Shown: positions 19,201 to 28,768, numbered from the stretch's first letter. The stretch: 64,000 nt of DNA from DATFVJ01 sp963851085 (GCA_963851085.1 CAWKNX010000004.1:404215-468214); one strand, 5' to 3'. Numbers and translations are program-made. The notes: generated by a model from the letters alone, not told the origin.

Positions 19201-20608
19201 GGCGCAGGTCCGATTCTGTCATCGGGCCGACGACGAACTGACCGTCCTGCAACTCGCGGGCGAGCTCGGGGTATGCTGCGCACCGGTCCCAGAAATCCCC
19301 CCGTACCGCGATCACCATCAGCGCTGGCGGCTGACCGCTTGGCCCGGCGGGATTGGTCGCCGCCGCGCACAGCGCCGCGATGAACGCCCGCCGCTCAGGC
19401 TCGCCGTCCATACCGGGGTTCAGCGTGAAGACCTGCTCGAATTGGTCGACGATCAGCACCAGTCGCGAAGGGTCTGCACTGGATAGCTGCCGGGCTGGGC
19501 CGCGCCGGGCAGCTTCTGCGGCGACCGCCTGCCGTACGGCAAGGTGCGCCTGGTCCGGACGCCGGGTGAGTCCGTCCCGGATCATCGCACTGTCGGTATT
19601 GCCAAGCACGGCCAGGGCAACAGCCAGCTCACCGAGCGGGTCCTTGCCAGGCGTGATCGTCGTGTACGACCATTTCTCTGATCCTGCCACCTGCACGCCC
19701 CTGGCCAGCATGGGCAGCAGACCAGCCTGCAACAGCGATGATTTGCCGGCCCCTGACGCCCCAGTGACGACCACGATGCCGCCGCTTGTCATCTGCCTCT
19801 CGAGCGTGATCGCCAGTTCGGTGGTCAACCGCCGCCGCCCGTAAAACACCTCCTCGTCGTCCTGCGCAAACGGCAGCAGCCCGCGGTAGGGGCACCGGTT
19901 CTCCCAGCGCATTACCCGATCACTTCTGGCCATGCCGGGATCCCTGCGCGCTTCCAGAGAGACAACCTTTTCCCGGATCAGCCGGATTTCGGTGGACTGC
20001 CGGTAGTTCTGCGCGATGATCCCGCGGACGTTCGCGCCCTGCTCATCCAGGCTCTTCTGGATATCCGCAGCCGACCGTGCGACATCGTCGATCATGAAGC
20101 CCAGTTCGCTGAAGCCATCACCGAGCAACTCGATCACGGCAATGACGTCACCGTGAACACGTTCATTGCCGGCGTCAATCGCGGCTTGCAACAGCGTCTC
20201 GCCGGCGTCGATCCTCTCAAACACGGCAGCGATCTCGGATCGCAATTCCTCCGCGTGCTCGTCGCCGGCGGCCAGGGCGCTTTGAATCTGCTGGGCGACC
20301 CCGTCCTCAAGGTCCTGCTTCGACAGGCCGGGTTTCCCCCTTCGCCGCAACCGGTCGACCGCGTCTGCAAGAACAGTGGACAGGACACCGCCACCGACCG
20401 AGGACAGCACGCCCAGACCAGCGACGGCCGTGGCGCCGGCGATCCCGACACCGACAAGCAGCGGGCAGAAGGCGCTCGCGCACAGTAGGGACAACAAGAC
20501 AGGCGGCGGAATCTTACGCAGCTCGCCCTCACCACGGCGCGTGGCCCGCCGCACCCAGTCTCGGATGCCGTCTTGCATCCGCCGGATCTCTTCACCGGCA
20601 GTCGCCAT
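16271..20608 (-). CDS. STAND NTPase (nSTAND1 type) with 14 WD40 repeats, intact
   Basis: A 1445-residue sensor-type NTPase. Residues 36-75 are a hydrophobic segment that may insert in or lie on the membrane. Residues 95-225 are mostly helical. The conserved nSTAND entry CPYRGLLPFAQDDEEVFYGR is at about 239-258, Walker A GASGAGKSS at about 283-291, and the Walker B region LVLIVDQFEQVF near 390. A second hydrophobic segment (VLVVLLVASLVAAGLAV) lies near 715. From about 805 to 1410 come 14 WD40 repeats with core VAFSPDGKTLATASSDGTAR and LWDVATH, enough for two seven-bladed propellers. The protein ends YQRACP, as relatives do. The start MATAGEEIRR is preceded by GCGGGAG. Such proteins are NLR-like and are thought to sense a stimulus through the repeats; phage defence or signalling is possible. 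It converges with the NACHT-FGE relic. Confidence 0.85.
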   Translation of the reverse strand: MATAGEEIRRMQDGIRDWVRRATRRGEGELRKIPPPVLLSLLCASAFCPLLVGVGIAGATAVAGLGVLSSVGGGVLSTVLADAVDRLRRRGKPGLSKQDLEDGVAQQIQSALAAGDEHAEELRSEIAAVFERIDAGETLLQAAIDAGNERVHGDVIAVIELLGDGFSELGFMIDDVARSAADIQKSLDEQGANVRGIIAQNYRQSTEIRLIREKVVSLEARRDPGMARSDRVMRWENRCPYRGLLPFAQDDEEVFYGRRRLTTELAITLERQMTSGGIVVVTGASGAGKSSLLQAGLLPMLARGVQVAGSEKWSYTTITPGKDPLGELAVALAVLGNTDSAMIRDGLTRRPDQAHLAVRQAVAAEAARRGPARQLSSADPSRLVLIVDQFEQVFTLNPGMDGEPERRAFIAALCAAATNPAGPSGQPPALMVIAVRGDFWDRCAAYPELARELQDGQFVVGPMTESDLRLAITGPAEAAGLHIDPALTNAVVSDLHAAGGDDAAGVLPLLSQAMLLTWENRDGDQLTTRGYEMTGGVSRAVQTSADAVYDRLGGEQHGLAREILRSMTVAGRDGTFARRPLNRADLYAGRADADRSRIDEVLEAFAAKRLIVLDDGNAQIAHDALLSAWPKLRGWLADDQASWILYGQLADDAAAWHGKREDPSYLYRGTQLVSLRQASARWAEDPRRYPALTGVQRDFLRASDRAEARSIRQRRAMTGVLVVLLVASLVAAGLAVKAASDANQQRKMALSGQLATQSEALDTTDPAGAAELAASAWGLAHTPLARVSLLDALAQPDRAVLVVAPSTNGVSVSVSPDGKTLATASSDGTARLWDVATHRQIGRPLAADRGKTYLVAFSPDGKTLATASSDGTARLWDVATRRQIGGPLSADDGGQISSVAFSPDGKTLATADNADMVWLWDVATHQQIGEPLAPATGSAVNAVAFSQDGKILATAGNDGTARLWDAATHRQIGGPLAAGGTDVSSVAFSPDGKTLATASREGTARLWDVATHRQIGAPLSTAHKSVTVVVFSPDGKTLATASGNTAQLWDVATHQQIGGPPNTGASDLSAVAFSPDGKTLATAGLDGTARLWNIALWGQVGAALEDPGSELVAVAFSPDGKTLATASGDGRTQLWAVATHRQIGAPLTTGGEQVSAVAFSPNGKILATAGLDGTARLWTVATHRRIGGPLITGSDIGVNAVAFSPDGKILATAANTTFQLWDVATHRRIGGPLLTSPAAEGAYSVAFSPDGRIFATGSGDGTVRLWATATRKQLDAPLSASGSAAYGGLYGSAVYGLAFSPDGNTLATASEADTVQLWDVTTHQQIGVPMTTFGGGSASAVAFSPDGNTLATAWGDGTARLWDVATHQQIGLPLTADSQQSSGVAFSPDGKILATAGFDGTARLWDVAFPRDLVAAVCGISGGNSLPLQQWDSDVQSEPYQRACP
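16330..18190 (-). repeat. 14 tandem WD40-coding DNA repeats
   Basis: The 3' part of the STAND gene consists of 14 near-identical units of about 125-150 bases (mostly near 129), visible on the plus strand as recurrent TTGCCGTCCGGGCTGAACGC and GACGTCCCACAGCCGGGCC. High DNA identity between units favours unequal recombination, so copy number could vary between strains. Confidence 0.8.
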
Positions 20609-21017
20609 GTGGGACTCCCGCATCACCTTACTGTGGTCCACATCACCGCAAATCAGAAGAGGGGAAGCAGCTAGGTAATGATCACCGGACCACGTGCGGT
20701 GCCTGCCGCCAGGTCGGTCACCTCGCCAGCACCGAGCCTGCTAACCGAGCGCGAGGCGCAGCAGGCGCCGACGACGGCGGCGGACATTTCGACCGCCCGG
20801 GAGGCTCTTCACGTCGTGCAGCCTAGCCCCCGGCTGCTGCCTGCCGTCGCGCACAGAGTCACGGACCGTGAGCTTCAAGCGAGAATGTCGGTCGGTCATG
20901 GCAGCTGTGGCTCCCGCGGCTCGGTGAGAAGTCGTAGCCAAGCAGCGATGCCGGAAGTCGCCGAGCTGTGACCAGATAGGGATGCCGCCAACACTTGCCG
21001 GTCGCCGGGTTCTTGTA
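20609..21017. other. stretch between the STAND gene and the CRISPR repeat
   Basis: No gene or further CRISPR repeat is visible. If an array once followed the repeat at 21018, it has been deleted from here. Confidence 0.4.
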
Positions 21018-21047
21018 GTTGCTATCCCTCCAGGGATGATCACGGAC
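21018..21047 (-). CRISPR. solitary CRISPR-like repeat beyond cas2
   Basis: A 30-base sequence about 110 bases past the cas2 stop has the features of a CRISPR repeat. Its centre is the hairpin ATCCCTCCAGGGAT, and on the cas strand it ends GGATAGCAAC, like the ATTGAAAC/ATTGCAAC-type 3' ends that become crRNA handles. The position, first after cas4-cas1-cas2 and beyond a leader-sized spacer, is also right. I find no second copy in the window, so this would be a lone leader-repeat. Seen: palindrome, ending and position. Inferred: its identity as a repeat. Confidence 0.45.
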
Positions 21048-21156
21048 CCGATGGTAAAGTCGCAGGTCAGGGGTTTGCGGGGATTGGCTGCGGGTACCAG
21101 TTTTGCAGCAGTCCGGCGGTTGTGCATCGGGCCAGGTCAGGGGCACAGGGGCCGGG

Positions 21157-21420
21157 TTAGATGATGGGGTCGGTGTGGCTGGTTTCCGGGCCGATGATGT
21201 GGGTCTCGATGAGCTGACGTGAGCGGGTGACGTAGACGCGGATGCTGTCGTAGCTGGTGTCGATCTCGCTGCGAAGCTGCGCGGTGAGCAGGCGGTATTG
21301 GGCGGCTGACAGCTCGCCCTGGAACACGCTGCGCTGGACCCAGTGCAGGTAGCGCCGGCAGGTTCTGAGGACGGCCGGGTTGCGTTCGGCGAGGGTGTCG
21401 TACACGAGGATGACGAACAT
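21157..21420 (-). CDS. cas2: CRISPR-associated protein Cas2
   Basis: An 87-residue protein of Cas2 length. It opens MFVILVYDTLAERNPAVLRT, which carries the beta1 strand and the conserved Asp of the ferredoxin fold. HWVQRSVFQGELSAAQYRLL is the next conserved part, followed by IRVYVTRSRQLIETHIIGPE. Cas2 is the structural dimer that holds two Cas1 dimers during spacer integration. The start at 21420 lies 14 bases after the cas1 stop, so the two are one operon with the cas4 scrap. The frame is intact. Confidence 0.88.
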   Translation of the reverse strand: MFVILVYDTLAERNPAVLRTCRRYLHWVQRSVFQGELSAAQYRLLTAQLRSEIDTSYDSIRVYVTRSRQLIETHIIGPETSHTDPII

Positions 21421-21433
21421 GTGCGGTTTACCA

Positions 21434-22408
21434 CTATGGCCTGAAGGGCTTGCAGGGGGTGTCTTCGAGGCAGCGGCGGACGATCTTGAGCGCTTCCAGG
21501 TGGAGAAGTTCGTCGTAGCTGACTTTGCGCCGCAGCGCGCGGTGGTAGACGGTGACCCCGTATTCCGCGGGCAGGAGCCCGGCGACGTTCTTGCGGCCGT
21601 CACGGGTCAGGGATGCCTGGCCGGCTGACGTCTCGAAATCGCTTTCACGCAGCGTCTTCTGAGCGGCGGCGCGTTTGAGGATCCGTTCGGCGAACAGCGG
21701 CTTGAACGCTTCCGCGATGTCCAGGGCGAGGGTGTTGCGGCGCCGGTCGGTGTCGGCGTGCAGGAAACCCAGCGCGGGGTGCAGCGGAGTGCAGCGCAGC
21801 GCGGTGAGCACGCGGGCGTAGGTGATCGCGTTGGCGTAGCTGACGAACGCGTTTCCCGCGTTGGCTGGCGGGCGCCGGCTTCGCCCGCCGAGCCGCAGCC
21901 AGGGCGGGAGCATGGTGCCGGGCACACCCCAGGCGGTGCGCCTGAAGTTGCCTTGCAGGCCCATCAGCCCGCTGGTATCGCGGCAGCCGGTGAGCTGCTC
22001 GCCGAGCCGGGTCAGCGGCGGGCCGGGCAGGCCGGTGCCGAGGGCCCAGCGCACGTTGCTGGCGGCCGCCGCTATGATGCCGCGGGCCACCGCGAGCCGC
22101 CTGTCCGGGTCGGCGGTCAGTGTGACCTGCCTGCGGACGACGCCGGCTGACGACATGCTGTCGGCGGGGGTGACGGCGCCGGCGTAGTTGCCGTAGTAGC
22201 CGGGCACGTGCACGATGACGCCGTGGCGGCCGAGCAGGGAGATCGCCGAGGTGTTGATGTCGACGTGATCGAAGGCGATCAGGTCGCTGATGTCGGTGAT
22301 CGGGATGTGGACAGGGCCCGTGCCGGTGCGCTCGATTTTGACGCTGTCGTTCTCGCGGCGGATCCGGCATGGCTCGGTCAGCCAGCAGGTGCGGGCGGCG
22401 GCGGTCAC
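21434..22408 (-). CDS. cas1: CRISPR-associated endonuclease/integrase Cas1, catalytic Glu apparently lost
   Basis: A 324-residue Cas1 starting at a GTG (22408) preceded by TGGGGGGACCA; this GTG overlaps the stop of the cas4 remnant. The N-terminal beta domain includes ISLLGRHGVIVHVPGYYGNY. The helical catalytic domain includes NAFVSYANAITYARVLTAL, then LHPALGFLHADTDRRR, LALDIAEAFKPLFAERIL and a C-terminal CLEDTPCKPFRP. The conserved His (GFLH) and Asp (LALD) are present. The helix where other Cas1 proteins have the metal-binding Glu contains no Glu at all (ITYARVLTALRCT). Cas1 integrates new spacers; this one may be unable to. It is followed closely by cas2. Confidence 0.85.
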   Translation of the reverse strand: MTAAARTCWLTEPCRIRRENDSVKIERTGTGPVHIPITDISDLIAFDHVDINTSAISLLGRHGVIVHVPGYYGNYAGAVTPADSMSSAGVVRRQVTLTADPDRRLAVARGIIAAAASNVRWALGTGLPGPPLTRLGEQLTGCRDTSGLMGLQGNFRRTAWGVPGTMLPPWLRLGGRSRRPPANAGNAFVSYANAITYARVLTALRCTPLHPALGFLHADTDRRRNTLALDIAEAFKPLFAERILKRAAAQKTLRESDFETSAGQASLTRDGRKNVAGLLPAEYGVTVYHRALRRKVSYDELLHLEALKIVRRCLEDTPCKPFRP

Positions 22409-22505
22409 TGGTCCCCCCAGCAGTAGCCGGCGTAGGAGCAGCCGCGGCACGACCCGCGCGCGAGCCGGGGCGGTGCGCCGCGAGCGGCGATGATCTCCCG
22501 CGCCC
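22405..22505 (-). pseudogene. cas4: Cas4, last 32 residues
   Basis: Directly upstream of cas1 the minus strand reads AREIIAARGAPPRLARG, then SCRGCSYAGYCWGDQ and a stop that overlaps the cas1 GTG. Three Cys spaced C-x2-C-x5-C close to a Tyr-Cys-Trp end are the C-terminal iron-sulphur ligands of Cas4, the nuclease that trims prespacers. The IS starting at 22506 cuts off everything upstream, so only the tail remains. It shows that the module was once cas4-cas1-cas2. Confidence 0.75.
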
Positions 22506-23677
22506 TGTGGCGTGCCAAAACTCGAGCAAAGCACCTGACCTGGGCTTCTATCCTCGGCGCTCGTGCTCATTCGCGTCCTCTATCTGTTCATGGTCCGGGT
22601 GTTCGGCTGGCTGGCGCTGCTCGCGCGCAGCGGCACCTCCAAGGAGGTGGAGATCCTGGTCCTGCGGCACGAGGTCGCGGTCCTTCGCCGCCAGGTCGCC
22701 CGCCCGAAGCCGGACTGGGCTGACCGTGCGATGATCGCCGCGCTGGCGCGGCTGCTGCCTCGGCACCTGCGGCTGCACCGGATCGTGACACCCGGCACCC
22801 TGCTCGCCTGGCACCGGCGCCTGATCAAGAACAAGTGGACCTACCCGAACGCCACCGGGCGCCCGCCGGTTCCGGAGGAGGTCCGTGAACTGGTCCGGCG
22901 GCTGGCCAGGCAGAACCCGCGGTGGGGACACCGCCGCATCCAGGGTGAGCTTCTCGGCGTCGGGTACCGCATCGGCGCGGGAACGATCCGCCGGATCCTG
23001 GCCGCGGCCGGGCTCACACCCGCGCCGCGCCGGGCGTCGCCGACCTGGCGGCAGTTTCTTGCCTCCCAGGCATCCGGGATCCTGGCGTGTGACTTCCTGC
23101 ATGTTGACACCGTGTTCCTCAAGCGCCTGTACGTGTTCTTCGTGATGGAGATCGGCACTCGGCGGGTGCATATCCTGGGCGTCACCGCGCACCCCACCGG
23201 TGCGTGGACCGCCCAGCAGGCCCGCAACCTTCTGATGGATCTCGCCGGACGCGCCGGCCAGTTCAGATTCCTGATTCGCGACCGCGACAGCAAGTTCACC
23301 TCCGTGTTCGATGAGGTGTTCGCCGACAGCGTTATGCGGATCATCAAGACTCCGGTCCGCTCCCCCAGGGCGAACTCATTCGCGGAACGGTATGCGGGGA
23401 CGCTACGGCGCGAGTGCCTCGACCACCTGCTGATCTACAGTGAAAGACACCTCCGGCGGATCCTCGCCGAGTACGCGCGGCATTACAACGAACATCGCCC
23501 CCACCAGTCGCGCGAGCAACGACCACCGCTGCATGAGCCCGGCCAGCCGGTCGACATCGCCGACCGGATCAGGCGCAGGCAGGTCGTCCACGGGTTGATC
23601 AACGAGTATCGGAGAGCGGCCTGACGAGCACAGAAAATACCAGCTCAGAGCCATTGCGCGAGTTCTGGCACGGCACA
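22506..23677 (+). mobile_element. integrase-type insertion sequence, complete with inverted ends
   Basis: The ends are imperfect inverted repeats: left TGTGGCGTGCCAAAACTCG at 22506, right end (read inward) TGTGCCGTGCCAGAACTCG ending at 23677. The element is 1172 bases and carries one intact transposase. The flanks do not match: the left is cas4 and the right is the scar of another IS. There is no target duplication, so DNA was deleted on at least one side after insertion. Confidence 0.8.
22563..23624 (+). CDS. integrase-core (rve, DDE) transposase, intact
   Basis: A 353-residue transposase. Residues 1-60 are an N-terminal helix with VEILVLRHEVAVLRRQVARP. Residues 90-150 carry HTH-like DNA-binding parts (RWGHRRIQGELLGVGYRIG). 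The catalytic core has Asp in ILACDFLHVDTVF, Asp in FRFLIRDRDSKFTSVF and Glu in SPRANSFAERYAGTLRREC. It ends HRPHQSREQRPPL, then GLINEYRRAA. All three acidic residues are present, so it may be active. The PRAN codons at 23364-23375 are the same place where related transposase genes in this window are split by the serine-recombinase element. Confidence 0.88.
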   Translation: MLIRVLYLFMVRVFGWLALLARSGTSKEVEILVLRHEVAVLRRQVARPKPDWADRAMIAALARLLPRHLRLHRIVTPGTLLAWHRRLIKNKWTYPNATGRPPVPEEVRELVRRLARQNPRWGHRRIQGELLGVGYRIGAGTIRRILAAAGLTPAPRRASPTWRQFLASQASGILACDFLHVDTVFLKRLYVFFVMEIGTRRVHILGVTAHPTGAWTAQQARNLLMDLAGRAGQFRFLIRDRDSKFTSVFDEVFADSVMRIIKTPVRSPRANSFAERYAGTLRRECLDHLLIYSERHLRRILAEYARHYNEHRPHQSREQRPPLHEPGQPVDIADRIRRRQVVHGLINEYRRAA

Positions 23678-23800
23678 GGCGACCCGCGTGATCAGGAGGA
23701 AGACGAACCGCAGGCACATGATCGATGATCATCACGGCCGACGGCTGGGAGAGCAACTCTGCTGGTCAGAGCCGTGGACGAGATTCTCGGCACGCACACG
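23678..23800 (-). mobile_element. left-end remnant of the 36.6-kb IS family
   Basis: Read on the minus strand from 23799, this matches the left end of the IS at 36614: TGTGCGTGCCGAGAATCTCG, CTCTGACCAGCAGAGTTGC, then the transposase start ATGTGCCTGCGGTTCGTCT. It stops where the other IS begins at 23677. It is a 120-base scar without function. Confidence 0.75.
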
Positions 23801-23950
23801 TCGAGGAACAAGTGGTGGAGGCTCCAGATGGCGAAGATCAGCTCGGAAGGGTCCCCATCACGCCGCCCCCGGTCCGCCCACCTATCCAGTTCCGATCCAA
23901 GTTCGTGGTACGGGGCCACTGGCGTTCGGTTGCTGTTGGGCGCCGGGACT

Positions 23951-24505
23951 CTATTCGGTGGCGACGCGTACGACGTTGAGGATCTGGCCGGTCTGTTGAG
24001 GCGATACCGGCTCGATCCGCGCGACCTGACCGACCTGTTTGGTGGCGCGCTGGTTGTCGATGTCGGTGAGATAGGGGGCGACGAAGCCGCGGTAGTCCGC
24101 TTTACGCTCGGCGGGTAGATCCTTCCAGCCGGTGATCCGGTCACGGCAGCGCGGTGAGCCGCACTGGCAGTGGGCGGCGAAGTACTCGACCGAGTAATTC
24201 CGCATGGCGTAGTCGAAAGTGATCTCCTGGCCTGCGGCGATGGGCTGGCGGGCGACGAAGTCGTGAGCGCCGCTGGCGTTGAGGTGGATTCCGCAGTTCG
24301 GCTCGCACGAGTGGTTCACCTTGGTGATGAGCTCGCCGTGCAGCACGAACCGTTTTTCGCTGACCTGGGAGGCATGGGAATGGTTGTGGTCGAGTTCGCG
24401 ATCGATGACACCGACCATCACTGTCTCGCCGACCTGGAAGGACCGGGTGGCGAATACGCCGGCGCCCTTGGCGTCAGTTCGTTGGAGTTCGTAGCCGCCG
24501 TTCAC
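23951..24505 (-). CDS. SET-domain protein
   Basis: About 184 residues with a complete SET core, a fold of protein-lysine methyltransferases that is much commoner in eukaryotes. Visible: DAKGAGVFATRSFQVGETVM (SET-N), ELITKVNHSCEPNCGIHL (the NHS/C pseudoknot motif), PIAAGQEITFDYAMRNYS (catalytic Tyr), and a cysteine-rich post-SET CQCGSPRCRDRITGWKDLP. In bacteria many such proteins act on unknown substrates. The start is uncertain: the frame opens at 24595, but the GTG at 24505 has AGAGAGCAGG upstream and sits just before the domain. The C-terminal 45 residues are not conserved. Confidence 0.75.
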   Translation of the reverse strand: MNGGYELQRTDAKGAGVFATRSFQVGETVMVGVIDRELDHNHSHASQVSEKRFVLHGELITKVNHSCEPNCGIHLNASGAHDFVARQPIAAGQEITFDYAMRNYSVEYFAAHCQCGSPRCRDRITGWKDLPAERKADYRGFVAPYLTDIDNQRATKQVGQVARIEPVSPQQTGQILNVVRVATE

Positions 24506-24639
24506 ATCGCCTGCTCTCTGAAGGATCAGCTCGACCTGCAAGCTGATCAAGGATGAACCGGCCGTTCCCCACGCCGGGGACCGTCCGCAAGGCATGGCGC
24601 GAATGATCGTTTAGGGTTCGGCTTGATTCAAGCTATCCG

Positions 24640-24990
24640 GCTTCTTGGTTCGTGGTAGTCGGGTGGATCTGGTAGTTCCACTCGCCGTGCTAGGGGTCAC
24701 GGGTGATGCGGGTCTTCTCCAGATCCTTCATCTCCCGGTCGCCGATCTTGATTCCCTTGGGATTGATGCCGATGGCGAGCTCGGCAGTGACCGTCAGTCC
24801 GGCGGCTGTGGTGGTCGCTCCGATGGTGTTGACGATGACTTCGTGGCTGGTCAGCGGCGGTGAGGTACTCGACGAAGCGCTCCAGGTGGAGCACTACCCG
24901 GGCGGTGACCTCCTCCGGGCGAACCCCCGCCAGGTCCAGGTCCCGGTAGCTGGCGGCCCACGCCGAAGCCGTGTCAGCGACCGAAGAATG
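24640..24990 (-). mobile_element. ISAzo13-type transposase, C-terminal remnant
   Basis: The minus strand reads HEVIVNTIGATTTAAGLTV, then NPKGIKIGDREMKDLEKTRI and, after an internal stop, HGEWNYQIHP. These are the closing segments of ISAzo13-family (Rhodopirellula-type) transposases. Upstream (near 24960-24890) another frame reads RPEEVTARVVLHLERFVEYL, apparently unrelated coding debris. Nothing intact is left. Confidence 0.6.
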
Positions 24991-25079
24991 CCCCAGGAGC
25001 GGCTGTTTAACCGCTGCCCGGGTGGTGCTACTCGCCGTTGGTCAGGCGCTCGTCGGTCCCGTCGGCGGCCGCCTTGCTC

Positions 25080-27569
<2,490 letters not shown>

Positions 27570-27632
27570 CTCGTCGCTCCCTCACCGCGCGGTCGGGGAG
27601 GGGCAACTGAAGTCTTGCTCGATCCCTTCCGC

Positions 27633-27676
27633 ATGCTAGCCCGCGCGCCGGGCGACGTTGCGCAAGCGAATTTCGC
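27633..27676 (-). promoter_or_regulatory. possible clpC promoter/operator
   Basis: Upstream of clpC two short palindromes lie side by side on the plus strand: TTGCGCAA (27658-27665) and GCGAATTTCGC (27666-27676). A -10-like TAGCAT on the minus strand covers 27633-27638. In actinobacteria clp genes are often controlled by ClgR through dyads containing CGC/GCG arms. The resemblance is only general, and no -35 at standard spacing is clear. Confidence 0.3.
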
Positions 27677-27918
27677 ACAAGTAAAACGTTCCCCGTCGAT
27701 AGCCGACTTCACCCGATTCAACCTGGGGCAAGGGGGCAAGTGTTCCCAGCTACGCCGGGAGCGAACGCGCGGCAGGTCGGCGAAAGTGCGGACCAGCGAA
27801 CGTGCGCGGCGTACAGATCAGCCAGCGGCGCGCCGCGGGGATGCGATGCGCCGCTGGCCAGCTGACTGAGCTTCGGGCTGACTGCGCTGCTGGCAAGCCC
27901 CGGACCGCGCATCGAGCC

Positions 27919-28425
27919 TCACGGCGAGGTTCCGGGCCGGGAACTCAGATCATCGGCGAGCCGGGAGACGCGCAGCATGGTGTCGCTGAGCGCAGTCACT
28001 TGGGCGGCCGGAGCGCCGATCGGGTCGAGGAGGCCGCGAAGACGGCTGGCGGTCGCGGCGACCGCTGGGGAGTGGGTGAGGGGCTGACGGGTGAGGATGG
28101 ACAAGAGGGAATCCGCCGCCTGGGTCAGAGCGGCGTGGCTGGTGCCCGCATAGGCGCGGGCCAAGGCGCTCAGGGCGGGAGTGAACCGGCGGCGGGGGTC
28201 GGCGTCATGCCACGCGTCGGCGCGCATGAGCACGGCGGCGATACTCACCGCGGACAGGTCGATGACGAGCCGGCTGGCGGCGGGGCGGAGCAAGCCCAGG
28301 AGTTGCTCGCGAAGGGCGGGAGCGCACGCGATATCGAGTTCGCCGCTGAGCGCCGCGATGACGTAGGCGCGCTCAGAGCGGGAGGAAATACTGAGGCCAA
28401 GAGCGTTGTCGGTGCCTGGGTCCAT
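27919..28425 (-). CDS. STAS-domain protein, atypical
   Basis: A 168-residue protein. The first 65 residues have the start of an anti-sigma-factor-antagonist STAS domain: AYVIAALSGELDIACAPALR and SRLVIDLSAVSI. In normal STAS proteins the phosphorylatable Ser region (about DASG) follows. Here the sequence changes instead to AAVLMRADAWHDADPRRRF and a helical C-terminal part (LTQAADSLLSILTRQ, TALSDTMLRVSRLADDLS). The STAS fold is therefore cut and joined to something else, perhaps an ANTAR-like or unrelated regulator tail. The start is the ATG at 28425. Confidence 0.55.
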   Translation of the reverse strand: MDPGTDNALGLSISSRSERAYVIAALSGELDIACAPALREQLLGLLRPAASRLVIDLSAVSIAAVLMRADAWHDADPRRRFTPALSALARAYAGTSHAALTQAADSLLSILTRQPLTHSPAVAATASRLRGLLDPIGAPAAQVTALSDTMLRVSRLADDLSSRPGTSP

Positions 28426-28528
28426 CACAGACCTTCGATCAGACGGGCGGAACAGGCTGCTTGGGCACATCAAGCCCAGGAGTCCAGTGCGGGGCGGCAG
28501 ATCATGCCTGGCTGCCCGGCCGGCCGGG

Positions 28529-28768
28529 CTAGGAGCGGGGGACGGTTCGGCGCATGATCCGGCGTAGCTGTGTGATCCGTGCTCTGCCCGCGCTGGTGAT
28601 CAGCCCGGTGCGGATGCCGCCGATCCGGGTGCGCCGCTTGCGGCGCGGGGGCGCTGCCGGGGCGGCGGTGATTGGCCGGGATTGGCCAGGCGTAAGGTCC
28701 GGAGCCGTTGAGGGATGTGGGCGGCCGGGTCTGGGCGTGCTCGGGCGGGGTGCGGCTGTTTCGGCCAT
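28529..28768 (-). CDS. hypothetical basic protein
   Basis: A 79-residue reading frame (MAETAAPRPSTPRPGRPHPS at the start) rich in Pro, Arg and Ser, ending RARITQLRRIMRRTVPRS. It belongs to no known family and has no membrane segment. The composition could be a by-product of high GC, so I am not sure it is translated. Confidence 0.3.
   Translation of the reverse strand: MAETAAPRPSTPRPGRPHPSTAPDLTPGQSRPITAAPAAPPRRKRRTRIGGIRTGLITSAGRARITQLRRIMRRTVPRS

Noticed and set aside
20940..21000. a second, degenerate CRISPR repeat next to the one at 21018
   Set aside because: Only seven bases (CATCCCT) agree and the spacing to the first repeat is too short, so I do not call an array.
22563..23624. a casposase or Cas-associated integrase because it lies next to cas1
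   Set aside because: It is a standard rve-type DDE transposase with its own inverted repeats; its position is due to insertion.
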